Part shown: piece after piece, positions 43,233-52,679 of the stretch
Layout: every line of letters begins with the position of its first letter
Numbering within the stretch: position 1 is the first letter of the stretch
Source of the DNA: Chitinophagaceae bacterium UBA1946
GTDB lineage: Bacteria > Bacteroidota > Bacteroidia > Chitinophagales > Chitinophagaceae
Direction: 5' to 3'
Assembly: GCA_002336815.1 (NCBI GenBank)
Contig: DDEU01000009.1
Coordinates: 1-64,000 of the forward strand
DNA: 64,000 nucleotides
Made by a program: the position numbers and the translations under genes
Notes under the pieces: generated by a model
Database searches by the model: none
Seen by the model: only the letters and a program-made list of their open reading frames with translations
What the model was told of the DNA's origin: nothing

Positions 43233-43319
43233 GTAGCCAGCTTCCAATTGATTTTAACCGGAACTGACATATTTTAACAGCATTCGCTTACAATAGATTT
43301 CCCCTAACTACCGACCAGT

Positions 43320-43357
43320 AAAAAATAAAGAAGCCCCCTGGCAAGTGGGGGCTCTTT
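43320..43357 (-). terminator. Terminator between SGNH and beta-helix genes
   Basis: A perfect 7-bp stem (agccccc / gggggct, 8-base loop) at 43332-43353. Read leftward it is followed by tctttattttttac, so it serves the beta-helix gene best; it may also stop the rightward cluster. Confidence 0.8.
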
Positions 43358-43386
43358 GTTGTGTACTTATTGAAATCCTGACTGCT

Positions 43387-46300
43387 CTATTCGCTTAACA
43401 CCGTCCTGGTGGCCTCATCTTCTTCAGTGAACATTTTGATGTAGTAAACGCCTTTGTTTACTGCTGCTATACTGTTCATCACGGTGTTGGTTCCGGGGTT
43501 TACATGCACCTGCTTTTTAAACACTACTCTTCCGGCCGCATCTACCGCCACGATATTCAGTAATTGTTGCTTGCTGCTGCTTACGGTTAATTTTATCAAG
43601 CCGCTGCTTAAACTGATATCACCGGTAGTAAATGACTGGTTAGAGGGCTGGAACTGCACGGAAACGATATTGCTGTAAGAGAAGCTGCCGTCCCTGTCTA
43701 CCATTTTCAGCCGGTAATAATTAATTCCTGCCGCCGGGTTATTATCCGTAAGCCTGTAATTATTCTCACGATTGGCATCGTTGCCAGAGGCTACACGCCC
43801 GATGCTTTCAAATTCTTTTCCGTTGATCTTTCTTTCAACAATATATTCCTGGCTGCTTATTTCAGAACTGGTTGTCCAATTGACATCAACCCTGTTGTTA
43901 TTCTTCGCTGCGGCAAAGCGTACCAGCCTTACCGGCAACACACTGGATACTGTAACAGTGATGGTATCCTTGCTGCTGTGCCCCTTGTTGTCCGTAACCC
44001 TTAGCTCAAATTTATATACACCAAGAATGAGTCCTGTTACTTTCGTGGATGCGGCACTGGTATTGGCAATAGTGAATGAGGCCGGGCCGGCAATTTTGGC
44101 CCAGGTGTAGGTGGTGATCACTGAGCCTGTTCCGGTTCCTGTTAACACAACACTGTCTGAAGGGAGGTAAACCACTTTATCTGCACCGGCGTTGGCAAGT
44201 GGCAGCGAATCGATCGGGCCTGCTTTTACCAATACCTGCGATGTGAAAGCAGGCAGCGTGATGGTGCCGTTGTAAACCGTACTGTCTACTCCAATATATT
44301 TTGCATCCAGGGTAACTGTTTTTGCAGAGCCTGTAGCATTGTACTCAAAACGAACCTGGCTTGCAATGGTATTGATGGTGGCATTTACTTCATAAAATTC
44401 AACATCATCAATATAAGTGGTACCGGAGTTCTGCTCAATTTCTATTACAAGACTTGCACCCGCATCTGTGATTGGCGCATCAAATAAAAACTCCTGTGTT
44501 GCTTTAGACGTACCAAAAGATTTCATTTGTGTTGGCACCAGGTTATTAAAAGGCGTAGCTGTTTTTCTTATGTAAGCCCTTACAATACCATTGGGTGTTG
44601 TTCCCAGTGTTTTAAAGCGCAGCATATATCTTTTGGCGCTGCTCACCCCGCCCACAGGACTGTGAATAAGACTGTAACGATTGGCAAGCGGTGCTGCAAA
44701 ATCCATTCTCAGGGAACCTGCTCCTGTGATCTTACTGGTATTGTCGAACGATACCGTTGTACTTGCGCCAAATAGCGTTAAACCGGTAACATTCGAGGTA
44801 AATTGTGAATTGGTGAAGGCGTTGGTTCCAATGGTATTCACGATGGTGTAGGGCTGTATTTTCTGCGCAGGTCTTTTTGATCTTGCATCAAAGGTTGACA
44901 GGCTCCTCCAGCCATCTAAAGAATAAGGCGAGGTTTGCAGCAAAGGGCCGCCATCCGTATCATACATTTCAAACTGTATACCACCATCGGTAAATGTATT
45001 ATAGTAATTACTGTCGATGCTGCCCAGTGAGCGTACATTATCCTGTATCGTAGTGGTTGAAGGCGAATTCAAACCACCGTTGGTATAATAAATATTTCTT
45101 TGCGATTCGTTGTAAGGAAAAGAGATGTTCTTTTTTATATTCAGGTTGCTGATAGAACCCCAGGCCCAGCGGGTGAAACTAATATCCTGGATATTGTTGA
45201 AAAAAGTATTGTCCCTGATCGTTACACTTGCAGGGTTGTTACAGTGAATGCCGTTTTTGGTACTATTGAAAACAGTGTTACCGCTTACCAGCACATTCAT
45301 GCTTCTGCCATCAAGATAAATACCGGCAACAAAAGGTGATGGAGAGTTGGTACCGTTGGGTGCTCCAACGCCGTTGCCGATGATATTATTTCTTACAATG
45401 CGGTTGGTATAGGTAGCGCCCGGCAGCGCATCAGTACCGGCTGCATAAGTATAGATACCGCCATTATCGTGGGTGATGTTACAAAAATAATTCACATAGT
45501 TCTTCTCCACCAAAACAGCGCTGCCATTAAATTGTATACCAGCGGCTCCCGCTGAGTCAACCACGTTATTCTGAATGGTACAGTTGCTGGTGACACCTAC
45601 ATAAATTCCTTTGTAATCAGAGTCGTCATAAAAAGATCCCATGCCTGCGATCTGCCCGTTGTTTCTCACCAGGCAATTCCTTACTGTTACATTCGTAGTT
45701 GAATTACAAATGGCCTGTATAGAGTTAGAAAGACAATTGAATACCCTCACGCCGTCGACCAGCAGATCATTGGTACCGCTTGCATGGATCGCCCTTGAAC
45801 CAATGTTGGTGAAATCGCAGTTCTTTACAGTAATGTATCCACCAAAATAAGAATATACGCCACTCATGCCGGCTCCTTCAAAGTCAATCTCACTAACGCT
45901 TACGTATGACCTGTTATTGATATTGAGCAAGGTGTCAATGGTGCTCACTTTTACAGTGTACCCTGCAGGTGCATTGCTGCCGAAATACATGTTAAGCATT
46001 TTGGCAGTGCTGTCGAAGAACCATTCGCCCATCTGGTCAAGCGTGCGGATATCATCCTGTATAAAATATCCAAAGCCGAGTTTTGCAGCAGCTGATGCAC
46101 CTGCCCCACCGCCGTTGGCTTTTGTTCCGGTGCGGTAGTTGAATGTACCTCCAGCCTGGCTGGTAATGATGCACCGGTCGAGCTTCCATCCGTTTTTCCT
46201 GATAATGAGTTCAGCACCGGTCCAGTTAACAGCGGCGGTCATTTCATTGTCGGTAATAGAAGTAGCAGTAGCCGCTTCAAAATTCAGGAAGCCGCCACCG

Positions 46301-46713
46301 GCATCTGTTGCATTGGGGTAACGGCCTATCTGTTGTGGTCTGCCGTTAAGGCTCACCATGTTAAGATTTGCTTTTGCATTTACAGCAGCTTTATAAATAC
46401 CAGAGCTTACTAACGTCCACGATGAAACGCTTACAAATCCTGTTATCAACGGTCTTGCCCCGGCACCATAAGCGGAAAAATTGAGATTATTCCTGTTAAC
46501 TGTAATGGCACCAAAAAACACATCCCCTCTTTTTAAAAGGATACTGTCGTTGGCAGCAAAAGTGAATGCACTTACTTTAGAGAGTGTTTTCCATGGAGTA
46601 GCAGTTGATGTTCCATTGTTGGCATCATTGCCTGTGGCAGAAACATAATAATTTGTTGCGTTTGCGGTGCCTGCAAGTGCAACCAGGCTTAGGATCAATG
46701 AGAGTCTTTTCAT
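43387..46713 (-). CDS. T9SS-secreted right-handed beta-helix protein with PKD domain
   Basis: A 1108-residue protein with a signal peptide (MKRLSLILSLVALAGTANA). Residues about 20-600 form a right-handed parallel beta-helix closely related to the one at 31977-36503 (shared 'LLKRGDVFFGAITV', 'GAGARPLITGF', 'GRPQQIGRYPNATDAGGG'). The same beta-sandwich module follows (about 630-772), then a PKD-like domain (about 833-921; 'ANAGADKVVYLPSDSVVLTG'), a short beta domain, and a type A-like T9SS C-terminal domain ('NIVAVDAAGRVVFKKQ' to 'KGVYYIKMFTEED'). It lacks the SprB repeats of its paralogue. Location beside the acylation cassette suggests a surface protein acting on, or binding, the polymer made there. 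Confidence 0.85.
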   Translation of the reverse strand: MKRLSLILSLVALAGTANATNYYVSATGNDANNGTSTATPWKTLSKVSAFTFAANDSILLKRGDVFFGAITVNRNNLNFSAYGAGARPLITGFVSVSSWTLVSSGIYKAAVNAKANLNMVSLNGRPQQIGRYPNATDAGGGFLNFEAATATSITDNEMTAAVNWTGAELIIRKNGWKLDRCIITSQAGGTFNYRTGTKANGGGAGASAAAKLGFGYFIQDDIRTLDQMGEWFFDSTAKMLNMYFGSNAPAGYTVKVSTIDTLLNINNRSYVSVSEIDFEGAGMSGVYSYFGGYITVKNCDFTNIGSRAIHASGTNDLLVDGVRVFNCLSNSIQAICNSTTNVTVRNCLVRNNGQIAGMGSFYDDSDYKGIYVGVTSNCTIQNNVVDSAGAAGIQFNGSAVLVEKNYVNYFCNITHDNGGIYTYAAGTDALPGATYTNRIVRNNIIGNGVGAPNGTNSPSPFVAGIYLDGRSMNVLVSGNTVFNSTKNGIHCNNPASVTIRDNTFFNNIQDISFTRWAWGSISNLNIKKNISFPYNESQRNIYYTNGGLNSPSTTTIQDNVRSLGSIDSNYYNTFTDGGIQFEMYDTDGGPLLQTSPYSLDGWRSLSTFDARSKRPAQKIQPYTIVNTIGTNAFTNSQFTSNVTGLTLFGASTTVSFDNTSKITGAGSLRMDFAAPLANRYSLIHSPVGGVSSAKRYMLRFKTLGTTPNGIVRAYIRKTATPFNNLVPTQMKSFGTSKATQEFLFDAPITDAGASLVIEIEQNSGTTYIDDVEFYEVNATINTIASQVRFEYNATGSAKTVTLDAKYIGVDSTVYNGTITLPAFTSQVLVKAGPIDSLPLANAGADKVVYLPSDSVVLTGTGTGSVITTYTWAKIAGPASFTIANTSAASTKVTGLILGVYKFELRVTDNKGHSSKDTITVTVSSVLPVRLVRFAAAKNNNRVDVNWTTSSEISSQEYIVERKINGKEFESIGRVASGNDANRENNYRLTDNNPAAGINYYRLKMVDRDGSFSYSNIVSVQFQPSNQSFTTGDISLSSGLIKLTVSSSKQQLLNIVAVDAAGRVVFKKQVHVNPGTNTVMNSIAAVNKGVYYIKMFTEEDEATRTVLSE

Positions 46714-47489
46714 AGACTTTGGATTTGGGTTTTCTCAGGATTCGTTTTCAATTTCAGGGCAAAGGATTGCCGGTACGAAATAAATTTCGTTTAAATCAAT
46801 GCCATACGATGGCATCAACCATATTACTATGGCAGGCTGCAATTCAGCACTGTGGCCGTTTCAGCCTTACACGTGTCCGCTATCTTTTTTGAAGAGCAAC
46901 AAACTGTTTATTAATTGCCGTGGTTGCAGCAAACTGAATGTTGTGTTGTGTGGATGGTGTTTTCATAGTTTTCAAAATTTAATAAAGTACGGTAATCTTC
47001 TTTACTATCTTATTTGATAAACCTCAAAAGTACTGTTGAAAGAATGGAGCGTAGTTGCTACGGTTTCGTTTCAAAGGGATTTGGGCTTACGGATTAATTC
47101 AATTTTCGGGTTCTTAAAGTTTAGCCAAAATTATGCCAAACATTAAAATTCGTTTTAACCTTTTAAACTTTCCGGAAATTTTATTATGAAACATGAAAAC
47201 GCCTGTAGTGAAGCATCACAGGCATAAAAAGATTGCTGCATGCTGCAGCACTTAGGTAGTGTAGTTTTCATAGTCCAATATAAAGTACGGTAGTAAGGTA
47301 TCCAGGGAATGGTCATAACCTGATTCACCTGGCGGATACTGTTTTAAACTGTAAAGACGGGTTATTATTGTAAAAGAAACATTGTTTTTTTTTAAATTGG
47401 GTACTTGTTCGGTCGATTATTGGTACAAATACGATTACCCCTTTCGTAATTTTACATACACTGTAAATAAGCTCAATATTACAATGATA
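46714..47489. other. 776-base intergenic region with duplicated box and hairpin
   Basis: No gene is supported. Two copies of a bipartite box are described separately. A perfect hairpin TGCTGCA-tgc-TGCAGCA lies at 47234-47250, and GCCTGT / ACAGGC flank 47196-47224. On the minus strand a protein-like frame without ATG ends at TAA 47252 ('QYPPGESGYDHSLDTLLPYF'), and a short ATG frame begins at 46966 reading 'MKTPSTQHNIQFAATTAINK'. These may be remnants or chance. The plus frame at 46799-47017 looks random. Confidence 0.45.
46959..47292. repeat. Duplicated bipartite box upstream of the beta-helix gene
   Basis: GTTTTCATAGT (11 bases) followed by ATAAAGTACGGTA (13 bases) occurs twice in the same orientation: 46959-46969 with 46982-46994, and 47264-47274 with 47280-47292. 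The spacer is 12 bases in the first copy and 5 in the second. Both are upstream of the leftward beta-helix gene, so the box may be a regulatory duplication or a piece of a decayed repeat. Confidence 0.6.
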
Positions 47490-48806
47490 TTATACCATTG
47501 AATAGAGATAATTTTTTAATAGATCACTGCTGGCTTCCAGTTGTGTACTTTTCTTCACTGCATTGATCTGTTCCTGCACGGAAGGCGGCAGTTCCACTTT
47601 TTCGCCTGTTACAGGTTCCACTACATCATAAAATTTTACCGGGTGTGCCGTTTCAAGAACGATACCGTTTTGCCCGGGATGGGCTTCCAGGTAACGTTGC
47701 AGGGCGAGGTAGCCGACCGCTCCATGCGGATCAAGCAGGTAGTGGAATTGCTGGTACACCGCCTTTAGCGTTGCCCTTGTTTCCTCATCGCTGATGCTGC
47801 AACTGCTTAATACTTTCTCGAGGCTTACAAACTGGTTGTCGAAAATTTCGAGTATGCGTACAAAGTTGCTGGGGTTACCAACGTCCATGGCATTGGAAAT
47901 GGTGGCAACGGCTTCCCGGGGTTTGTACTGTTGCGTTTGCATGAATGCAGGAACTACATCGTTCGCATTGCAGGCCGCAATAAAGTGCTGCACCGGAAGT
48001 CCTGATACATGGGCCAATATGCCGGCGCAAATATTTCCAAAATTGCCGCTCGGTACTGATATTACAGGCAGGTCACCATTGATACCCGGAGACGATTGGA
48101 GCCATTGCTGGTAAGCGAAGAAATAATAGAACTGCTGCGGCAGCCATCTTGCCACATTGATGGAATTGGCAGAAGTGAGAAATAACTGTTTGTTCAATGC
48201 TTCATCGGTAAAGGCTTCCTTTACCATGCGCTGGCAATCATCAAACGTACCGTTCACTTCCAGTGCATGTATGTTTTTGCCGAGTGTGGTAAGTTGTTTT
48301 TCCTGTACTGAACTTACTTTTCCTGAAGGATACAGAATTACCACATCCACTCCTTCTACATCATAAAAACCGTTGGCCACTGCACCGCCGGTATCGCCGG
48401 AAGTTGCCACCAGCACTGTTACTTTACGATCCTGGCCTTTTACAAAATAACCAAGACAACGGCTCATGAATCTTGCACCGGTATCCTTAAAAGCCAATGT
48501 AGGTCCATGATACAGTTCCAGCGATGAAATAGCATCGGTTACCGGTACCAGGGGAATATCAAAATTTACCGTTTCTGCAACGATCCTTCTTAGCTCATTT
48601 TCAGGAATCGTATCCCCAACATACGGCGCAATCACCTGGTAAGCGATCTCTTCTTTTGAATATCGATTGATATTGGCAATAAGGTCAGCAGGTAAAGCGG
48701 GTATCCGTTCAGGAAAGTACAGGCCTTTATCCGGCGCCTGTCCACGGATGGTTGCTTCCTTAAAATCTACCAGCGGAGCATTATGATTGGTGCTGTAATA
48801 TTTCAT
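47490..48806 (-). CDS. thrC: Threonine synthase
   Basis: PLP enzyme converting O-phosphohomoserine to threonine. It has 438 residues and starts MKYYSTNHNAPLVDFKEA, the typical long bacterial thrC form. The PLP-binding lysine is in 'LAFKDTGARFMSR'; phosphate-binding and structural motifs include 'LVATSGDTGGAVANGFYDV' and 'PSGNFGNICAGI'. It is the last gene of a leftward thrA-thrB-thrC cluster, 164 bases after thrB, with the gap filled by low-complexity repeats. Threonine or isoleucine supply probably controls it through the leader upstream of thrA. Confidence 0.96.
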   Translation of the reverse strand: MKYYSTNHNAPLVDFKEATIRGQAPDKGLYFPERIPALPADLIANINRYSKEEIAYQVIAPYVGDTIPENELRRIVAETVNFDIPLVPVTDAISSLELYHGPTLAFKDTGARFMSRCLGYFVKGQDRKVTVLVATSGDTGGAVANGFYDVEGVDVVILYPSGKVSSVQEKQLTTLGKNIHALEVNGTFDDCQRMVKEAFTDEALNKQLFLTSANSINVARWLPQQFYYFFAYQQWLQSSPGINGDLPVISVPSGNFGNICAGILAHVSGLPVQHFIAACNANDVVPAFMQTQQYKPREAVATISNAMDVGNPSNFVRILEIFDNQFVSLEKVLSSCSISDEETRATLKAVYQQFHYLLDPHGAVGYLALQRYLEAHPGQNGIVLETAHPVKFYDVVEPVTGEKVELPPSVQEQINAVKKSTQLEASSDLLKNYLYSMV

Positions 48807-48813
48807 TTTTTAT

Positions 48814-48965
48814 TTCACGAATTTTTCGAAGTACACGATGTTTTAATGTCACTAATTTTTCGAATTACACTAATTACACGAATTATTCCTACCAATACTT
48901 ATTTCACTTATCACTTACTACTTACTACTTACTACTTAATACTTACGACTCACTACTCACTAATT
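48814..48965. repeat. Low-complexity direct repeats between thrB and thrC
   Basis: Two kinds of short repeats adjoin. From 48814 to 48887 there are degenerate copies of a cacgaattttt/cactaattttt/cacgaattatt unit. From 48895 to 48965 there are tandem 7-8 base units such as cttacta, cttactac and cttatca. A related cttatta array is at 63775-63840. They are non-coding and separate genes of one operon. Confidence 0.7.
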
Positions 48966-48970
48966 GCTTC

Positions 48971-49909
48971 TCATTCCTCCAACACTTTCACCCCTTCCAT
49001 ATTAATGGTCGTTACATAAGAATGATAATCCAGCCCTATCTTTTCATACACATCATTCATTGCTGTTTGTACCGCATCAGCGGTTGTTTTATCCCTGCTC
49101 AGCATGAACAATGATGGTCCTGAGCCGGAGATGCCACCACCCAATGCGCCGGCATCTTTGCTTCTCTTTTTCACCTCATCAAAGCCGGGGATCAAAATAC
49201 TTCTCACCGGCTCAATGATCACATCTTCCAGCGAACGGCCAATCAGATCCAAATCATTGCTCATGAAACCAGCTACCAGTCCTGCAATATTGCCCCATTG
49301 TTTAATGGCGTCTTTCAGCAGCACCTCTTTACGCAATATTTGCCTGGCATCTTTTGTTTTGACTTCAATCTGGGGATGTACTACTGTTACAAACAGAGAA
49401 GGCGCTGGTATGGCCACAATGTCTAATGGAAAAATGCTCCTGATGAGTGTAACCCCGCCATAAATGCAGGGTGCAATATTATCAGCATGTTTTACTCCTG
49501 TGGCTACCTTTTCACCAAACATCGCAAAGCGAACAAGGTCTTCGTTACTGTAAATATTACCCAGCAAATGATTGGCCGCCACCACGGCGCCTGCAGCACT
49601 GGCGGCACTTGAGCCGATACCACTACCGGGTTTTATTTTTTTATGAATGGTTACTTCAAACCCGGTATCGCCATCCAGCTCATTGATCATTTCAATCAAT
49701 GGCGCACCGGCGGTGTTTTGAGCAGGATCGCTGGGAAGCGGATAGCCGTCGGCGCTATGAATGATGACCTTCTTTTCATCCAGCAGTTTTACCTCCATCA
49801 GGTCATTCGGTTCATTGAGGCACAAACCAAGTATATCAAAGCCACAAACAAGGTTTGCGACTGTACCGGGTGCATGTACTTTTATGACATCATTCGTTTT
49901 ATATTTCAT
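48971..49909 (-). CDS. thrB: Homoserine kinase
   Basis: GHMP-family kinase that phosphorylates homoserine, feeding threonine synthase. The 312-residue protein starts MKYKTNDVIKVHAPGTVANL. The ATP-binding GHMP motif is 'KPGSGIGSSAASAAGAVVAAN', cited here as its central part PGSGIGSSAASAA, and the C-terminal GHMP motif is 'GALGGGISGSGPSLFML'. It is the middle gene of the leftward thr cluster, between the thrA fusion and thrC. Spacing to thrA is 217 bases and includes a palindromic element. Confidence 0.96.
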   Translation of the reverse strand: MKYKTNDVIKVHAPGTVANLVCGFDILGLCLNEPNDLMEVKLLDEKKVIIHSADGYPLPSDPAQNTAGAPLIEMINELDGDTGFEVTIHKKIKPGSGIGSSAASAAGAVVAANHLLGNIYSNEDLVRFAMFGEKVATGVKHADNIAPCIYGGVTLIRSIFPLDIVAIPAPSLFVTVVHPQIEVKTKDARQILRKEVLLKDAIKQWGNIAGLVAGFMSNDLDLIGRSLEDVIIEPVRSILIPGFDEVKKRSKDAGALGGGISGSGPSLFMLSRDKTTADAVQTAMNDVYEKIGLDYHSYVTTINMEGVKVLEE

Positions 49910-49980
49910 CTGCTGTGTTTAAGATATAAGCGAAGTTCGTACAAGATGTTTAAAAAGCAACTTAGAATGAACCACTGTAA

Positions 49981-50047
49981 GGGTTTTCAACCGCTGACCG
50001 GGTTTTCAAAACCCTGGCGGTGGCTTTAAGCCCCGTCAGCGGTTGAA
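49981..50047. repeat. Nested palindromic repeat between thrA and thrB
   Basis: Perfect 13-bp arms TTCAACCGCTGAC (49986-49998) and GTCAGCGGTTGAA (50035-50047) enclose GGGTTTT-c-AAAACCC (50000-50014) and the small palindrome GGCTTTAAGCC (50020-50030). The whole would fold as a branched structure in RNA or a cruciform in DNA. It resembles a REP-type intergenic repeat; being between cotranscribed genes it could affect thrB expression. Confidence 0.7.
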
Positions 50048-50126
50048 CATTATTATTAGCGTCTGTTGCCATATTCATACTATTAAAAACTAAAGATTCT
50101 CATGAAGCCGCTTTAGGGATGTTGGC

Positions 50127-52586
50127 TTACACCCTTGATGCCCTGATAATATCTGCAAATACGCCCGATGCCGTTACATCAGCGCCTGCGCCTGCACCCT
50201 TTACCACCAGCGGCTGTTCGGTATAGCGGTCTGTATAAAATAAAACGATATTGTCTTTTCCATACAGGTGATAAAAATCATGCTGCGGATTGATGTGCTG
50301 TAATCCAACAGCAGCCTTGCCTGCGCCCTCGCCGGCCGACTCGTAACTGGCAACAAATTTCAACTTGTTGCCTGCGGCAGCGGCCTCATCATACAGCTTT
50401 TTAAAATGTGCTTCATGTTTTTCCATGGAGCGGTAAAAATCTTCTACCGTACCTTCCATACATTCAGCAGGCATAAAACTATTGTTGCTGATATCATCCA
50501 TTTCAAACTGTTCGCCCGCTTCCCTCGACAATATCATGATCTTACGCATTACGTCTTTACCACTCAGGTCGAGGCGTGGATCCGGTTCTGTATATCCTTC
50601 CTCCTGCGCCTGTTTTACAACCGATGCAAAAGATTTTTTCCCATCATAATTATTGAACACAAAATTGAGTGTGCCACTCAGTACGGCCTGCATTCTTCTT
50701 ATTTTATCACCGCTACGCAACAGGTCGTTCAAGGTAGAAATGATGGGCAGACTTGCGCCCACATTTGTTTCAAATAAAAACCTGGCATTGAACTCTCCTG
50801 AAAGATTCTTCAGCTTTTTATAATACTCATAAGAAGAGGAACAGGCCACTTTGTTACAGGCAACTACAGAAATACTTTTCTCCAGTAAATGCCCGTAGGT
50901 TGCGGCTACCGATTCATTGGCAGTTACATCTGCAAAAACAGTATTGCGTAAATTCTTTGACCGCACCGCTTCAATAAATTGATCCATATCCATGGCGGCG
51001 CCGCCATTCAGCGCATCATTCCAGTTATGGAGATCAATGCCCTGGTCGGCCAGCAACATTTTTTTACTGTTGGCCAGTCCTACTACATTTAATTTAAGGC
51101 GCATGTTCTGCAGCAAATAGTCCTGCTGCTTTTTCACCTGCTCCATCAGCTTGCCGCCTACATTACCTACGCCTGCAATAAAAACATTCACTTCCTTGTA
51201 GATGGTTTCAAAAAATTCTTCATGCAGTACATTGATCGCTTTTTTTACATCGTGAACAGAGATCACCGCAGTGATATTTCTTTCGGAGGAGCCCTGTGCA
51301 ATGGCACGGATGTTTACACCATTGCGCCCCAGCGTACCAAACATCTTACCGCTGATACCGGTATGACTTTTCATATTATCGCCCACCAGTGCCAGTACCG
51401 ACAATTCTTTTTCTACGATGATGGGATCAACTTTTTTTGTTTCAATTTCATAGGCAAAGGCATCATCAATTGCCTTTTTGGCATCATCAGCCAGCACCGC
51501 ATCAATGCCCACGCAGATGGAATGCTCAGAAGAGCCCTGTGTGATCAGGATCACGTTGATCTGTTTGGCGGCAAGTGCCTCAAATAATCTTTTTGAAAAA
51601 CCCGGTATGCCTACCATTCCACTGCCTTCGAGGCTCAGCAAGGCAATATTGTTGATGCTTGATATTCCGCGGATACTGTTGCCATTATCAGTTGAATCTT
51701 TTTGTATCACCGTACCGTAATCACCCGGTGCAAAAGTGTTCTTTATCCAGGTAGGGATACCCTTGCTTCTCACAGGCTGTATCGTTGGCGGGTAAATTAC
51801 TTTTGCGCCAAAGTGAGAAAGTTCCATCGCTTCCTGGTAAGATATCTGTGGAATGATCCGCACATTGGATACCAGCCTCGGATCGGCCGTCATCATACCC
51901 GAAACATCGGTCCATATCTCCAGCAACTCCGCATTCAATCCTGCAGCGAGTATAGCACCTGTATAATCGGAGCCGCCCCTGCCCAGTGTAGTATTGATGC
52001 CATTGCTGTCGCTGGCGATAAACCCGGGCATCATGTATAAGGTAGCGTCGCTGGCAGAAAAATAATCATTGATCTTTTTATTGGTCACCGCAAAATCAAC
52101 TGCGGCAGCACCAAAGTTTGAATTGGTGATGATCAGCATTCTCGAATCTACCCATTCGCATTCACCAACTTCTGCCTTTAATTTGGCAGCAATGATCTGC
52201 GAGGATAATAATTCCCCATAACTCACCACCCTGTCTTTTGTTCTTTCAGATAATTCACGGAGCAGGAAAATACCATTGCAGATATCTTCAATTTCATTGC
52301 ACATGGTTTTAACATGACTGAGGATGCTGCTCTGCAGTGTAATGGGTATTAGTTCTTTTATGGTTTGCAGGTGGCGCTGTTCTGCTTCCTGCAGTTTCTC
52401 TTTGTATGTTTCGTCATTCTCTGATGCCAGTTTGCAGCATTGCAGCAGCAGATCAGTGATGCCTCCCAGTGCTGAAACAATTACTACCGTGCGGTCTGTT
52501 TTTATTTTATCTTTTACAATGGATACTACCTTGCTGATGTTCTCTACATTTTTAACTGAACTTCCGCCAAACTTTAAAACCTGCAT
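50127..52586 (-). CDS. thrA: Bifunctional aspartokinase / homoserine dehydrogenase
   Basis: An 819-residue fusion that performs the first and third steps of the aspartate-to-threonine route. The start is at 52586 (MQVLKFGGSSVKNVENIS); the upstream in-frame residues do not belong to the family. The aspartokinase domain (about 1-290) has 'KFGGSSV' and 'TTLGRGGSDYTGAILAAGL'. Two ACT regulatory units follow ('GMVGIPGFSKRLFEALA', 'GISGKMFGTLGRNGVNIRAI'), consistent with feedback inhibition by an end product. The homoserine dehydrogenase part (about 460-819) begins 'VFIAGVGNVGGKLMEQ' with a Rossmann motif. A Thr/Ile-rich leader peptide lies upstream. Confidence 0.96.
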   Translation of the reverse strand: MQVLKFGGSSVKNVENISKVVSIVKDKIKTDRTVVIVSALGGITDLLLQCCKLASENDETYKEKLQEAEQRHLQTIKELIPITLQSSILSHVKTMCNEIEDICNGIFLLRELSERTKDRVVSYGELLSSQIIAAKLKAEVGECEWVDSRMLIITNSNFGAAAVDFAVTNKKINDYFSASDATLYMMPGFIASDSNGINTTLGRGGSDYTGAILAAGLNAELLEIWTDVSGMMTADPRLVSNVRIIPQISYQEAMELSHFGAKVIYPPTIQPVRSKGIPTWIKNTFAPGDYGTVIQKDSTDNGNSIRGISSINNIALLSLEGSGMVGIPGFSKRLFEALAAKQINVILITQGSSEHSICVGIDAVLADDAKKAIDDAFAYEIETKKVDPIIVEKELSVLALVGDNMKSHTGISGKMFGTLGRNGVNIRAIAQGSSERNITAVISVHDVKKAINVLHEEFFETIYKEVNVFIAGVGNVGGKLMEQVKKQQDYLLQNMRLKLNVVGLANSKKMLLADQGIDLHNWNDALNGGAAMDMDQFIEAVRSKNLRNTVFADVTANESVAATYGHLLEKSISVVACNKVACSSSYEYYKKLKNLSGEFNARFLFETNVGASLPIISTLNDLLRSGDKIRRMQAVLSGTLNFVFNNYDGKKSFASVVKQAQEEGYTEPDPRLDLSGKDVMRKIMILSREAGEQFEMDDISNNSFMPAECMEGTVEDFYRSMEKHEAHFKKLYDEAAAAGNKLKFVASYESAGEGAGKAAVGLQHINPQHDFYHLYGKDNIVLFYTDRYTEQPLVVKGAGAGADVTASGVFADIIRASRV

Positions 52587-52662
52587 GATTGATTGATTTG
52601 TTATATTAATATTGGTTTGTGATATGATAAAGCAATAAGCCCAAAGGTAATATGTAAATGTG

Positions 52663-52679
52663 CAACCCTTAACGGGTTG
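52663..52679 (-). promoter_or_regulatory. Hairpin at the end of the thr leader peptide
   Basis: On the minus strand CAACCC-gttaa-GGGTTG forms a 6-bp stem that includes the last Thr and Arg codons and the stop codon of the leader. This is where ribosome position could control folding. No U-rich run follows, so a classical attenuator terminator is not evident. Confidence 0.45.

Noticed and set aside
46799..47017. Plus-strand 72-codon frame in the 776-base spacer
   Set aside because: No domain and antisense to the regulatory region of the beta-helix gene.
48895..48965. Possible CRISPR-like array
   Set aside because: The units are only 7-8 bases, degenerate and contiguous, with no unique spacers and no cas gene nearby.
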